Source: Abiotrophia sp965245735
GTDB lineage: Bacteria > Bacillota > Bacilli > Lactobacillales > Aerococcaceae
DNA: 64,000 bases
Assembly: GCA_965245735.1 (NCBI GenBank)
Contig: CBDFAX010000008.1
Location: forward strand, 1 to 64,000
Direction: 5' to 3'
The notes under the pieces were generated by a model. The model was not told where the DNA came from. It searched no databases and saw nothing but the letters and a program-made list of their open reading frames with translations. A program made the translations under genes and the position numbers. Below, one piece after another: positions 33,286-42,960 of the stretch. Numbering within the stretch: the first letter of the stretch is position 1; each line of letters begins with the position of its first letter.

Positions 33286-35202
33286 ATGCAAGAATTCTCT
33301 GCTGGCCACTATGAAGTCATTGTTGTCGGCGCTGGCCATGCCGGTTCAGAAGCCGCACTGGCGGCAGCTCGTATGGGCTGTCGCACCCTGCTCTTAACCA
33401 TTAGCTTAGAGATGGTGGCTTTTATGCCCTGCAACCCTTCTGTAGGGGGGCCTGCCAAGGGTGTTGTCGTTCGCGAAATCGATGCCCTCGGTGGCGAAAT
33501 GGGCCGCAATATTGATAAGACCTACATCCAAATGCGCATGCTCAACACTGGGAAGGGACCAGCCGTCCAAGCCCTACGCGCCCAGGCAGACAAACATGCC
33601 TATGCGACCGCTATGAAACAAACCATTGAGGCTTGTCCTAACCTAGACCTCAAACAAGGGCTAGTTGACCGACTAGTAGTGGAAGAAGGACAAGTCCGTG
33701 GCGTTGTCACGTCGACTGGCGCCCGCTATAATGCGGATGCCGTTGTCCTAACTGCTGGTACCTCTTCACGCGGCCAAATCATTATTGGTGAGCTCAAGTA
33801 TTCATCTGGTCCCAACAATACCCTACCATCTCAAAAACTCTCTGAACACCTTTTGGAATTGGGTTTTGAATTAGCTCGTTTCAAAACTGGAACACCTATG
33901 CGTATCCACAAATCTAGCATTAACTATGACGCCATGGAGATTCAACCTGGAGATAGCCAACCCAACCATTTTTCCTTCCTAACGCCAGATGCTGACTACC
34001 GACCTGACTTCGTCCCTTGTTGGCTGACCCATACCAGCCAAGATACCCATGAAATTATCAAGGCTAACCTCCATCGCGCCCCTATGTTTACCGGCATCGT
34101 GGAGGGGGTAGGGGCACGTTATTGTCCTTCTATCGAAGACAAGATTGTGCGCTTCAGCGATAAGCCTCGCCATCAGATTTTTGTGGAGCCAGAAGGTCTA
34201 ACGACCGATGAAATGTATATTCAAGGCCTATCCACCTCCATGCCAGAAGATGTGCAGCTTCAGATGCTCCATTCCATAGCGGGCTTAGAAAATGCTAAAC
34301 TCATGCGACCAGGATACGCCATTGAATACGACGTGGTCATCCCGCATCAATTGCGTGCTAGCTTAGAAACCAAATTAGTACGTGGTCTCTATACAGCTGG
34401 CCAAATGAACGGGACTAGCGGCTACGAAGAAGCGGCCGGCCAAGGCCTTATTGCTGGCATTAACGCAGCGCGTCAAGTCCAAGGGCAAGACCCACTCATC
34501 ATCAAACGGAGTGACGGCTATATTGGCGTCATGATTGACGACTTAGTTACCAAAGGGACCACAGAGCCTTATCGTCTCTTAACTTCCCGGGCAGAGTATC
34601 GTCTCTTGCTACGCCACGATAATGCTGACTTGCGACTGACGGAAATTGGCCACCAAATTGGCTTGGTCGATGATCAACGCTATGCAACCTATCTAGCTAA
34701 GAAAGCCCTAGTTGACGCTGAAATCAAACGCTTGAAGAAAATCACCTTGACGCCTAAGACCCCTGGCCTTCAGGAACTCTTTGAGCGTGTAGGCTCTTCC
34801 TCCCTCTTAGACGGAATCAGCGCCTTCAATCTGCTCAAGCGACCAGAGATCCGCTATTTAGATTTAGTGACTATCATTCCGCGACCAGAAGGGCCATTGG
34901 AACGCCAGGAAGCAGAACAAGTTGAAATCCAGATTAAGTATGAAGGTTATATCCAAAAAGCCATCGAGAAAGTTGAAAAAGTCAAAGCTATGGAAGAAAA
35001 ACGTATTCCTGAAGATATTGACTACGACGCTATCTTGAATTTGGCTAATGAGGCGCGTGACCGCCTGAAATTAATTCAGCCAACTACCTTAGCGCAAGCT
35101 AGTCGGGTCAGTGGTGTTAACCCAGCAGACATTGCCATCTTGTCAGTCTACATCCAGCAAGGCAAGATTGCCCGCCTGCAAGATCGTCAAGCCCAAGACT
35201 AA
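33286..35202 (+). CDS. mnmG: tRNA uridine-5-carboxymethylaminomethyl modification enzyme MnmG
   Basis: 638 residues. FAD-binding motif VIVVGAGHAGSEAALAAARMG, GGPAKGVVVREIDALGGEMG and the C-terminal helical MnmE/tRNA-binding domain (VSGVNPADIAILSVYIQQG). Partner of MnmE. The operon ends in a strong terminator. Confidence 0.97.
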   Translation: MQEFSAGHYEVIVVGAGHAGSEAALAAARMGCRTLLLTISLEMVAFMPCNPSVGGPAKGVVVREIDALGGEMGRNIDKTYIQMRMLNTGKGPAVQALRAQADKHAYATAMKQTIEACPNLDLKQGLVDRLVVEEGQVRGVVTSTGARYNADAVVLTAGTSSRGQIIIGELKYSSGPNNTLPSQKLSEHLLELGFELARFKTGTPMRIHKSSINYDAMEIQPGDSQPNHFSFLTPDADYRPDFVPCWLTHTSQDTHEIIKANLHRAPMFTGIVEGVGARYCPSIEDKIVRFSDKPRHQIFVEPEGLTTDEMYIQGLSTSMPEDVQLQMLHSIAGLENAKLMRPGYAIEYDVVIPHQLRASLETKLVRGLYTAGQMNGTSGYEEAAGQGLIAGINAARQVQGQDPLIIKRSDGYIGVMIDDLVTKGTTEPYRLLTSRAEYRLLLRHDNADLRLTEIGHQIGLVDDQRYATYLAKKALVDAEIKRLKKITLTPKTPGLQELFERVGSSSLLDGISAFNLLKRPEIRYLDLVTIIPRPEGPLERQEAEQVEIQIKYEGYIQKAIEKVEKVKAMEEKRIPEDIDYDAILNLANEARDRLKLIQPTTLAQASRVSGVNPADIAILSVYIQQGKIARLQDRQAQD

Positions 35203-35206
35203 AAGA

Positions 35207-35230
35207 AAAGCCCCTTTCAGGGGCTTTTTT
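35207..35230 (+). terminator. Terminator of mnmE-mnmG
   Basis: AAAGCCCC/GGGGCTTT with a five-base loop and seven T. Confidence 0.92.
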
Positions 35231-35251
35231 TCTTCTATATAATAGAGTAAA

Positions 35252-35282
35252 GAGACAGGGCATCAACCCTGTCTCATTTTTT
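35252..35282. terminator. Second hairpin between mnmG and treR
   Basis: GAGACAGGG/CCCTGTCTC with a six-base loop and ATTTTTT on the plus strand; on the minus strand only a short T-run follows. It may serve treR. Confidence 0.7.
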
Positions 35283-35284
35283 CA

Positions 35285-36004
35285 TTATTTAATTGAGTGT
35301 CTACGACGTGCGAATTCTTGGAAGTGAAACTTCTCAAGACGTGTATGAGAAATACTGTATTGGAAGAAGGTAGTGTCTTCCAAGTAAACAAAGCTGTCTG
35401 TCTTAATGACATAGTCCATAGGTGTTAACTTCATGAGTTCCAAGCCTAGCTCAGACACAATCTCAGCCCGCATATCCTTGGTAGCATAGCTAATATCTAA
35501 GTCTAACTGACCTTCTAGGTACTCATAAACGGAGTTTTTAGCCACACGGCTTGGGATAGATGGCACCACACTGCAACGGAACCAGTCTTCATCAATAATC
35601 ATGACTTCGCCAGCGATAATCCGCGTACGCAATAAGTAAATAAAGCGTTCATTCTCAGTCACGCCTTCTTTACCAATGAGAAAGTCTGGGGCCTTCACGA
35701 TTTCATTACGGATTACCCGTGTTTCAGCTTTCATATTTTGATCAGCCTGTAATTCTTTGAAGCTGACAAGTCCCGAGATAGGAAATGCAAAACGATTAAA
35801 ATCTAAAACAGTAGAGCCACGACCTTGTTTCTTATGAATAAAGCCATTTTCTAACAAGAGTTTTTGTGCCTTACGGATGGTTTCACGGGATACATCATAG
35901 ATTTCAGCTAGTTCATGTTCAGTTGGAATTAATTCACCAATTGGGTAAGTCCCATTTTCAATTTTATGCTTAATGTCTAGATAGACTCTCTCAAATTTAT
36001 TCAT
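35285..36004 (-). CDS. treR: Trehalose operon repressor (GntR family)
   Basis: 239 residues. N-terminal winged helix: IPTEHELAEIYDVSRETIRKAQKLLLENGFIHKKQGRGSTVL. A C-terminal UTRA ligand-binding domain follows; in TreR it binds trehalose-6-phosphate and releases DNA. It is transcribed from its own promoter (extended -10 TAGAAT at 36023-36028). A matching operator TTGTCTGTACAA lies before treP. Confidence 0.93.
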   Translation of the reverse strand: MNKFERVYLDIKHKIENGTYPIGELIPTEHELAEIYDVSRETIRKAQKLLLENGFIHKKQGRGSTVLDFNRFAFPISGLVSFKELQADQNMKAETRVIRNEIVKAPDFLIGKEGVTENERFIYLLRTRIIAGEVMIIDEDWFRCSVVPSIPSRVAKNSVYEYLEGQLDLDISYATKDMRAEIVSELGLELMKLTPMDYVIKTDSFVYLEDTTFFQYSISHTRLEKFHFQEFARRRHSIK

Positions 36005-36022
36005 TTTTACACCTCGATACGT

Positions 36023-36051
36023 ATTCTAGCATAATCTTTGACTTTGTGAAA
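36023..36051 (-). promoter_or_regulatory. treR promoter
   Basis: Minus-strand TTTCAC (36046-36051), 17-base spacer, TAGAAT (36023-36028) preceded by TATGC. Confidence 0.65.
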
Positions 36052-36079
36052 GAGTTTATTCAGATTTTTTCTATATTTT

Positions 36080-37237
36080 TTAAGGATTAGACCCTAACCA
36101 GCTTGGATTTACTTCCCAAATGCCATTAGCGGGTATTGGTAAGGTATCTGGTGATAGAATTAAGCCCCCAACTGTCAATTTCACTTGGCTAACTCCGTAG
36201 TAATTCGCAATTGTTTGAACTATGGCCGGCAAGACTGCCGTCTCCCTAGCAGTATGTTGATTCATGGCAGCTACCACACCAGGTGTAAAATCTACAGTAG
36301 CTATTTGGGAATCGATTTTTATATCTTTGACTTCAACAGATGCATTAATCCATCCTTCTTTACGGAACAATTCTGTAAAAGTTTTACCAGGATTCTGATT
36401 AGTCTGCCAAGTTAACTTGCCAGTCCCCTTGGTTAAGATTGGATTCATTTGATTGCTTGGCTTAGCTATATTGATGGACTGAGTAATACTAACTTGATGT
36501 TGGTTTGACTTAAGCGTGAGCGCGATATTCTCACCACCGCTATTAATGGCTTTCTGGCTAGACATAATCAAGCCTTGATTCTTAGCATAGTAAGTGTGAA
36601 CCTCTTGATCTGAACGGAAAGTTGTCACCTCAATAACATCCTCATAAGTCGCAGCCCCAATTTTTGCGGACTGATAAAGATTTGTTATAGTAGACCGGCT
36701 CCCCTGACTATCTTGCCACATGGTTCCGACTTGGATAGGCGCCATGAGATAAGGAATACGATGTGTGTGACTCACTTGATCTAGGTGGCTAGTTGTATCT
36801 AAACTATCAAGCGCCTGCCAAGAAATTTGCCAGCCCTCCTTAGTTAGTTGATAGATTGAGACATTAGCACGTCCATTCGGTAGAAGGGTTCGGATTTGCC
36901 ATAATTGGCGGTTATTATCAGTATAATCTGTGTAAACCAACTGGGACCCTTCAGTCGTCTCGAATTCTTTCAGTTGATTAATACCATTAGGTGCATAGTG
37001 ACTGATATCATATTGTGTCGCCTCTGGCGCCCTTTGCCATGCTGAGGTATCTACTTCACCTGAAATTTCTGTCATGCTAGCACCTGTATCGGCTGAGGAA
37101 TTGTTGGCAGTCCCTTGCCGGTCAGCAGCCTTCTTGTCTATCGATGCCTGCACATCTGGACTAATATGAATCATAGGTTCTTGCTTGCAAGCACTTAATA
37201 GCAATACAAAACCAACAAGAAGAATCCCTCTTTTCAT
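36080..37237 (-). CDS. Lipoprotein with a GerMN-like C-terminal domain
   Basis: 385 residues. The start at 37237 (MKRGILLVG) follows AAAGGGG; the longer in-frame start lacks support. A lipobox LLSAC (Cys about residue 17) predicts a lipid-anchored surface protein. A Ser/Thr/Asp-rich linker follows (about 35-65). The C-terminal ~100 residues (QIATVDFTPGVVAAMNQHT, then VLPAIVQTIANYYGVSQVKLTVGG) resemble the GerMN domain seen in spore-germination and envelope proteins. This organism group does not sporulate, so a cell-envelope role is more likely. It lies between treC and treR on the same strand, after the treC terminator. I find no link to trehalose use in its sequence. Confidence 0.75.
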   Translation of the reverse strand: MKRGILLVGFVLLLSACKQEPMIHISPDVQASIDKKAADRQGTANNSSADTGASMTEISGEVDTSAWQRAPEATQYDISHYAPNGINQLKEFETTEGSQLVYTDYTDNNRQLWQIRTLLPNGRANVSIYQLTKEGWQISWQALDSLDTTSHLDQVSHTHRIPYLMAPIQVGTMWQDSQGSRSTITNLYQSAKIGAATYEDVIEVTTFRSDQEVHTYYAKNQGLIMSSQKAINSGGENIALTLKSNQHQVSITQSINIAKPSNQMNPILTKGTGKLTWQTNQNPGKTFTELFRKEGWINASVEVKDIKIDSQIATVDFTPGVVAAMNQHTARETAVLPAIVQTIANYYGVSQVKLTVGGLILSPDTLPIPANGIWEVNPSWLGSNP

Positions 37238-37344
37238 GTCGCTGCCCCTTTCTTTCCTGTTGTAATCTAGCATATTCGTCTTATTTTACCACGCTAGAAA
37301 GGATTTTACCATTCTTCAATTCTATCGAGTGCTAGTTAACATAT

Positions 37345-37377
37345 AAAAAGGACAAATCTCTATGAATTTGCCCTTTA
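37345..37377 (-). terminator. Terminator of treC
   Basis: Minus-strand stem AAAGGGCAAAT/ATTTGTCCTTT with one mismatch and a T-run. Confidence 0.85.
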
Positions 37378-37386
37378 ATACTTCAT

Positions 37387-39048
37387 TTATTCTGCTTCAA
37401 ATAAGAAAGCTACTGCTTCATAAGGCCCTAAAGTCAGGCCTTCAGCATATTGAACTGGTCCATTGCCAATCAACTTAGTCGCTGTTCGACCACGAAAGGC
37501 TTGAGGTAATTCAATTTCTACATTTCTATCATAAAAATGTCCTAGAACTAGCAATTGTTGACCCTCATACTCTCTTACAAAGCCCATAATACTAGGGTGA
37601 TCCAAGAATAAACCGCTGTAAGTCCCATCCGAAACCACATCATAGCCCTTTCGCAAGTGAATGAGCTCTTGATAATAGCTATAAATCTTACCTTCTGCTA
37701 ATTCCTTCTCAACATTAATAGTAGGATAGTTAGCTGCAACTTCTAGCCATGGTGTGGCCTTAGTAAAGCCTGCATGAGCGGTCCCATCCCATTGCATAGG
37801 CGTGCGGCTGTTGTCGCGGGATTTAGCCTGAATGATGGACATAGCTTTTTCGTGGGAATAACCCTTATCTCTCATGATTTGATAGTTATTATGTGTCTCC
37901 ACATCATTGTATTGAGCCAATTCTTGGTAGCCCGGGTTAGTCATCCCAATTTCTTCACCTTGGTAGATATAAGGCGTCCCACGCAATAAATGGGTAACTG
38001 TCGCAAGCAAGGTTTGCGTTTGATAAGGATAATTTACTACATCCCCAAAACGGCTGTTAGACCGAGGTTGGTCATGATTATTGAAGAAGAGGGCGTTCCA
38101 TCCCTGTCCATCGGACATGCCTGTTTGCCACTCATCCAAAATACGCTTAAGCTCTAAGAAATCAAAAGCTGGATTGGACCATTTTTCCCCATCTTCGTAA
38201 TCCACCTTGAGATGATGGAAGGAGAAAATCATAGACAATTCTTGATCTTTAGGGTTAGTATAGCTAATCCCATTTTCAATTGTAGTAGAAGACATCTCCC
38301 CAACTGTGACGATTTCTTGATCCTGTCCAAAGGTGGCTTGGTTCAATTCCCGAATCCAAGTATGCACAATAGGCGTATCTGTATAGAGGGACTTCTCTTG
38401 ACTAGAGCCGGGAGCTTGGCTATCAACCAATTCTTCTGACTTGCCAATGACATTCAACACATCGAATCGGAAACCCTTGACCCCTTTTTGACGCCAGAAA
38501 TTCACCACTTGGTGAAGTTCTTGCCGAACCTGAGGATTGTGCCAGTCTAAGTCTGCCTGCGTCACATCATAAAGATGTAAATAATATAAGTCGCTGTCAC
38601 CAAAACGCTCCCAGGCAGGACCGCCAAACTTAGACTCCCAGTTGGTTGGTAAACTACCATCAGCTTTAGCAGGTCTTAAATAGAAGTAAGCTTGATACTT
38701 AGGGTCCCCTGCCAAGGCTTTTTTGAACCATTCATGTTCTGTCGAAACATGGTTCAAGACCATGTCGAGCATGAGGCCGATACCTCGTTTGCTAGCTTCC
38801 GCCACTAATTCTTCAAAATCTGCCATGGTCCCGAAAGCCGGGTCGATGGCACAATAATCCGAAATATCATAGCCATTATCATGTTGTGGGGAAGGGTAAA
38901 AAGGGTTCAACCATATTAAATCAATACCTAGACCCGCTAAGTAGTCTAGTTTTTCGATGATACCGCGTAAGTCTCCCATCCCATTCCCTGTCGTATCTTT
39001 GAAAGATTTAGGATAGAGTTGATAGACAACCTTTTTCGATAAGCGCAT
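37387..39048 (-). CDS. treC: Alpha,alpha-phosphotrehalase (trehalose-6-phosphate hydrolase, GH13)
   Basis: 553 residues, cytoplasmic. GH13 motifs: DMVLNHVSTEH (region I), GFRFDVLNVI (region II, nucleophile Asp), TVGEMSST (region III, Glu) and FNNHDQPR (region IV). It starts KVVYQLYPKSFKDTTGNGMGDLRGI, as oligo-1,6-glucosidase/TreC enzymes do. The Leu/Ile after DV and the treP/treR context favour trehalose-6-phosphate. It is downstream of treP with a hairpin between them. Confidence 0.92.
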   Translation of the reverse strand: MRLSKKVVYQLYPKSFKDTTGNGMGDLRGIIEKLDYLAGLGIDLIWLNPFYPSPQHDNGYDISDYCAIDPAFGTMADFEELVAEASKRGIGLMLDMVLNHVSTEHEWFKKALAGDPKYQAYFYLRPAKADGSLPTNWESKFGGPAWERFGDSDLYYLHLYDVTQADLDWHNPQVRQELHQVVNFWRQKGVKGFRFDVLNVIGKSEELVDSQAPGSSQEKSLYTDTPIVHTWIRELNQATFGQDQEIVTVGEMSSTTIENGISYTNPKDQELSMIFSFHHLKVDYEDGEKWSNPAFDFLELKRILDEWQTGMSDGQGWNALFFNNHDQPRSNSRFGDVVNYPYQTQTLLATVTHLLRGTPYIYQGEEIGMTNPGYQELAQYNDVETHNNYQIMRDKGYSHEKAMSIIQAKSRDNSRTPMQWDGTAHAGFTKATPWLEVAANYPTINVEKELAEGKIYSYYQELIHLRKGYDVVSDGTYSGLFLDHPSIMGFVREYEGQQLLVLGHFYDRNVEIELPQAFRGRTATKLIGNGPVQYAEGLTLGPYEAVAFLFEAE

Positions 39049-39062
39049 AAGAACCTCCTTTC

Positions 39063-39091
39063 AAAAGGGCTAAGACAATCATCCTAGCCCC
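39063..39091 (-). terminator. Hairpin between treP and treC
   Basis: Minus-strand GGGGCTA/TAGCCC with a TTTT tail. As treC has no obvious promoter of its own, it may be a partial terminator that sets the treP:treC ratio. Confidence 0.5.
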
Positions 39092-39104
39092 ATAGCCTCT
39101 ACTT

Positions 39105-40616
39105 TTACTTGTTAAAGAATGGAATATCAAAGTCAACAGCCTTGTTATCCAAGAACTTGAATTGACGATTGAAGAAAAGTGTTACAACAAATGGTACCAC
39201 TAAAGCGACTGCCATACAGACAAAGAACATCGCCATCGAACCTGGTTGAATGACGATAAAGCCTGGTAGCCCCCCGACCCCAATGGCGTTAGAGGTCACC
39301 TTATAAGTTGTCGCAATCAAGCCTGCCAAGCTAGAACCAATCATGCCGGCTAGGAATGGGTAAATATATTTAAGGTTCACCCCAAAGAGGGCTGGCTCAG
39401 TAACCCCTAGGTAACATGAAATAGCAGATGGTACTGTAATTTGGTTTTGCTCTTCATCCTTACGTGTCAACCACCAGACAGCTAAAACAGCTGAACCTTG
39501 GGCAATGTTAGAGAGAGCAATCATTGGCCAAAGACCTGTCCCATTGAAATTAGCAATGAGTTCAGAGTCAATCGCGTTGGTCATGTGATGGAGACCAGTG
39601 ATAACCAGTGGCGCATAGAAGGCACCAAAGACAGCACCAAAGAGCCAAGAAAAAGTACCAGTCAAACCTGCTTTAACAACCGCTGCAATCCAGGAACCAA
39701 TTGTCCAGCCAATTGGACCTAAAACTGTATGAGCTAAAATAACAGCTGGAACTAGAGCTAAAAATGGCACTAGAATCATGGACAGAACTTCAGGCACCAC
39801 TTTACGCCAGAAGATTTCAAGGTATGACAGGGCCAAACCTGCTAAAATAGCCGGAATGACTTGAGCTTGATAACCAATAGCATTGAGGCGGAAGTAACCA
39901 AAATCCCAGAACTTAAGCGTTCCTTTTTCAACTGCCTCAGCAAAGCCATAAGCATTCGTTAACTGACCAGATACCAGAGTAATACCCAGTACAATCCCTA
40001 GAATTTGGGTGGTGCCCATCTTACGTGTAACCGACCAGACAATCCCTACTGGTAAGAAGTGGAAGATGGCTTCACCTGGTAGCCATAAGAAGGCGTTAAC
40101 CCCTCTCCAGAACTGAGAAACGTCTACAATTGAGTTATAAAGTATGGTGCCATCTGGATTAAATTGAGCTTGTCCTTCTACGAATTTCTGCCCTAAGGCT
40201 TCAAATGGTACACCTTCTAAGATGTTACGGAACCCTAGAATCAAGCCCCCTACGATAATGGCTGGAATGATTGGGGCGAAAATTTCTGCCATGGTGGTCA
40301 TAGCACGCTGTAAGAGACTTTGGTTCTTCTTAGCAGCCGCCTTAACCTCATCCTTACTAGCCTCACCTACACCAGAGACTGCCTGGAATTCTTTGTAGAA
40401 TTCAGAGACAGCATTACCAATAATGACCTGAAATTGGCCTGCTTGAGTAAAGCTACCTTTGACAGATGGTAGCGCCTCGATTGCCTTGACATCTGCCTGG
40501 CTAGGGTCGACCAAGGCAAAACGCATCCGTGTTGCACAGTGGGTCACTGCTGAGATGTTTTCCTTGCCACCAATTAAGGACAATAATTGCGTCGCATCTT
40601 GTTTGAAGTTTGACAT
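39105..40616 (-). CDS. treP: PTS trehalose-specific EIIBC component
   Basis: 503 residues. The EIIB domain has the phosphorylated cysteine in AVTHCATRMRFAL (about residue 27). The EIIC membrane domain has about ten segments, with the GITEPALFGVN-like motif YLGVTEPALFGVNLKY. No EIIA domain is attached, so a glucose-type IIA from elsewhere must feed it. It imports trehalose as trehalose-6-phosphate for TreC. Confidence 0.94.
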   Translation of the reverse strand: MSNFKQDATQLLSLIGGKENISAVTHCATRMRFALVDPSQADVKAIEALPSVKGSFTQAGQFQVIIGNAVSEFYKEFQAVSGVGEASKDEVKAAAKKNQSLLQRAMTTMAEIFAPIIPAIIVGGLILGFRNILEGVPFEALGQKFVEGQAQFNPDGTILYNSIVDVSQFWRGVNAFLWLPGEAIFHFLPVGIVWSVTRKMGTTQILGIVLGITLVSGQLTNAYGFAEAVEKGTLKFWDFGYFRLNAIGYQAQVIPAILAGLALSYLEIFWRKVVPEVLSMILVPFLALVPAVILAHTVLGPIGWTIGSWIAAVVKAGLTGTFSWLFGAVFGAFYAPLVITGLHHMTNAIDSELIANFNGTGLWPMIALSNIAQGSAVLAVWWLTRKDEEQNQITVPSAISCYLGVTEPALFGVNLKYIYPFLAGMIGSSLAGLIATTYKVTSNAIGVGGLPGFIVIQPGSMAMFFVCMAVALVVPFVVTLFFNRQFKFLDNKAVDFDIPFFNK

Positions 40617-40637
40617 CCTTTTTTCCTCCTTTTAAAC

Positions 40638-40689
40638 TTGTCTGTACAAATTTATAATCTCATTGTATCACTTATCACAGTGAATGCAA
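40638..40689 (-). promoter_or_regulatory. treP promoter and TreR operator
   Basis: Minus-strand TTGCAT (40684-40689), 16-base spacer, TACAAT (40662-40667). TTGTCTGTACAA (40638-40649) lies downstream of the start point, a 4-4-4 inverted repeat close to the Bacillus TreR site TTGTATATACAA. Repression by blocking transcription start or clearance is expected. Confidence 0.75.
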
Positions 40690-40736
40690 GCCTTTTTTGT
40701 AAGAGTTTTCTTATTGTGAAAACATATTTCCATAAT

Positions 40737-40778
40737 AAATCAGCTGTAACTGACTTATGAGTCAATTACAGCTGATTT
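40737..40778 (-). terminator. Terminator of rnpA-yidC-jag
   Basis: A stem of about 19 bp with one mismatch (AAATCAGCTGTAA...TTACAGCTGATTT), 18 bases beyond the jag stop. Confidence 0.8.
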
Positions 40779-40795
40779 TACTTTATTATTTTCAT

Positions 40796-41611
40796 TTAAT
40801 TTTCATACTCAACCACTAAATATCGGTTAGGTTCGACCCCTTCAGAGTGGGTCTTAACATGTTCGATTTGGCTAAGATGAGAATGAATTTGCTTACGCTC
40901 GAAAGCTGGTAGAGGATCTAAAATCACCGCTTGCTTAGTCTTAAGGACTTGGCGAGCCGTACGTTCTGCAATGCTTTCTAAAATTCCTGCGCGACGATCG
41001 CGGTAGTCGCCCACATTAAGTAGAACTGCTACACGACGGTGATGTCCGCGGTGAACCATGACTTGAGCCAAGGATTGCAAGGCATCAATGATTTTACCAT
41101 GTTTCCCGATAATCAAACCAGATTTGTCTGTTTCAATATTGAAATGTACTTCGCGAGAACTTGCTTCTACACTAACCTTTGCTTCAGCGCCAAAAGCCTT
41201 AATGACATCTTCAAGGTAACGTGCCACTGCTTCGAGGCTAACTGAAGCTTCGGCTTTATCTTCGGACTCAACCACTTCTTCTGTTTCTTCCACAAGAGCA
41301 GCTTCTTCAACAAGTGGACTCACTTCTTGGCTTGGCACAACTGGCTCTGCGACTACTTGACTTTCGACCGCTACAGCTGCTGCCACTTCTTCAACTTCTG
41401 TGGTTTCTTCAGCTAAGTCGTTGAGCGAGATTTTAGTTTTGGCACTAATTTCCACAATGGCATCTTGTTTACCAAAGCCGAAGAGACCCTTCTTACCTTC
41501 ATTAATGACCGTTACCACCGCTTGATCTTCAGTGATATTAAGTTTTGATAAGCCGATTTTGACTGCTTGTTCCACGCTAGGTGCTTTAATCGTAACACTG
41601 TTATCTAACAT
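40796..41611 (-). CDS. jag: RNA-binding protein Jag/KhpB (KH + R3H domains)
   Basis: 271 residues. Jag-N domain at the start (VTIKAPSVEQAVKIGLSKLNI, KKGLFGFGKQDA), a Val/Glu-rich linker (about 70-125), a KH domain (NIETDKSGLIIGKHGKIIDALQSLAQV) and a C-terminal R3H domain (PLPAFERKQIHSHLSQIEHVKTHSEG). It works with KhpA in binding RNA and affects cell elongation in pneumococcus. It follows yidC by 27 bases, as usual. Confidence 0.93.
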   Translation of the reverse strand: MLDNSVTIKAPSVEQAVKIGLSKLNITEDQAVVTVINEGKKGLFGFGKQDAIVEISAKTKISLNDLAEETTEVEEVAAAVAVESQVVAEPVVPSQEVSPLVEEAALVEETEEVVESEDKAEASVSLEAVARYLEDVIKAFGAEAKVSVEASSREVHFNIETDKSGLIIGKHGKIIDALQSLAQVMVHRGHHRRVAVLLNVGDYRDRRAGILESIAERTARQVLKTKQAVILDPLPAFERKQIHSHLSQIEHVKTHSEGVEPNRYLVVEYEN

Positions 41612-41638
41612 AAAAGAACGCTCCTTTACTTATACTAA

Positions 41639-42460
41639 CTATTTAACCTTCTTCAGCGCTTTACGTAAACGACGCTGACGGGCTTTTTCTTCTTGGCGTT
41701 TTGCTTCTCTTTGGGCAATAATCTTGTATGGATTATAGAAGATAAAGGTTTGGACAACCCGTACCGCATTGGATACCACCCAGTAGAGGGTAACCGCTGC
41801 TGGGAAGTTGAAGGATACCAAGAGAATCATGGCAGGTGCCACATAAGTCATGGCTTTGCTGGCGCCATTTTGGATAGGATTAGCCTTGACTGTTAGGTAT
41901 GAGCTATACCAGGTTAATACTGCGGCTAAAATTGGTAAGATGAAGTAAGGGTCTGCCTTACCCAAGGCTAGCCAGAGGAAGTGGCCATCCCGTAAAACTT
42001 CAGTTCGAGTAATTACCTGATAGAGAGCGAACATTACTGGCAATTGAATGAGAAGCGGTAAACATCCTGCAAATTGGTTAACACCGCGTTCCTTCATCAA
42101 ATCCTGTTGAGCCTGCTGGAGGGCTTCCATGGACGCACGATCTCGGTTAGGAAATTGTTTTTTCAGTTCTTCAATTTCAGGTTGGATTTCAGCCATTTGG
42201 AATTGCGAATCCATCTGCATCTTGGTCAGAGGGGTTAACGCAACCAAAATAATAATGGTAAAGAGAATAATACCTAAGCCGTAACTGCCACCCAGTAAAT
42301 TGGATAACCAAATAATGAATTGAGAGAGGGGGTAGATGATGTAGCCATCCCAGACACCACTACTATTGGCGTCGACATTTGATGTGGCACCGCAACCCGC
42401 TAAGAAGATTGGCAAGGCCAAGAGCATGGCTGCTTTCATCCATCGCGATAAATTTTTCAT
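41639..42460 (-). CDS. yidC: Membrane protein insertase YidC (lipoprotein form)
   Basis: 273 residues. A lipobox signal (FLAGC, Cys about residue 23) and the conserved five-helix core: YGLGIILFTIIILVALTPLTKMQMDSQ, GCLPLLIQLPVMFALYQVI and AAVTLYWVVSNAVRVVQTFIF. A Lys/Arg-rich tail binds ribosomes. It inserts membrane proteins with or without SecYEG. In the rnpA-yidC-jag operon. Confidence 0.95.
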   Translation of the reverse strand: MKNLSRWMKAAMLLALPIFLAGCGATSNVDANSSGVWDGYIIYPLSQFIIWLSNLLGGSYGLGIILFTIIILVALTPLTKMQMDSQFQMAEIQPEIEELKKQFPNRDRASMEALQQAQQDLMKERGVNQFAGCLPLLIQLPVMFALYQVITRTEVLRDGHFLWLALGKADPYFILPILAAVLTWYSSYLTVKANPIQNGASKAMTYVAPAMILLVSFNFPAAVTLYWVVSNAVRVVQTFIFYNPYKIIAQREAKRQEEKARQRRLRKALKKVK

Positions 42461-42469
42461 TGAAACCTC

Positions 42470-42817
42470 CTATGAATGGGATGATAATAACTTTGCAACG
42501 GTCATGACATGACGCAAGGATTGACGCACCGTAGCTTGATCCTTGTCTTTAATATCAGGTCGAGCAATGAGAAGATAATCATATTCGTGGGGGATCTCAT
42601 GCTCTAAATCCTGCAAGGATTGACGGAGATAACGTTTGACCTTATTGCGCATGACAGCATTCCCGATACGTTTTCCAACCGATAATCCGACGCGAAAATG
42701 TGCTTGTTCAGGTTTCGGATAGACATAAAGCACTAACTGCCGGTTGGCGTAAGTCTGGGCATGGTGATAGACATGTTGAAATTCACGTTCTTTCTTGATT
42801 CGGTAAGCTTTCTTCAT
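42470..42817 (-). CDS. rnpA: Ribonuclease P protein component
   Basis: 115 residues with the signature VGKRIGNAVMRNKVKRYLRQSL. It assists the RNase P RNA in 5' tRNA maturation. It normally starts next to rpmH, but here rpmH is 5.3 kb away, and rnpA is served by its own TATAAT (42861-42866 on the minus strand). Confidence 0.95.
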   Translation of the reverse strand: MKKAYRIKKEREFQHVYHHAQTYANRQLVLYVYPKPEQAHFRVGLSVGKRIGNAVMRNKVKRYLRQSLQDLEHEIPHEYDYLLIARPDIKDKDQATVRQSLRHVMTVAKLLSSHS

Positions 42818-42960
42818 GGTCTCTCCTTATTCTGCCTCAAGTGCAAAGTATTTCCCTACTATTATACCGTATTTTGCAAGCTTTTACATCTATAATTGTG
42901 TTTTGGAGCGGTTTTTCTTTTCATCTTTTGTAAGCTTATGGCGATTTGCTTAAGTTAATG

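Noticed and set aside
40690..40735. Catabolite-response element upstream of treP
   Set aside because: GTGAAAACATATTTCCA lacks the central CG of cre sites.
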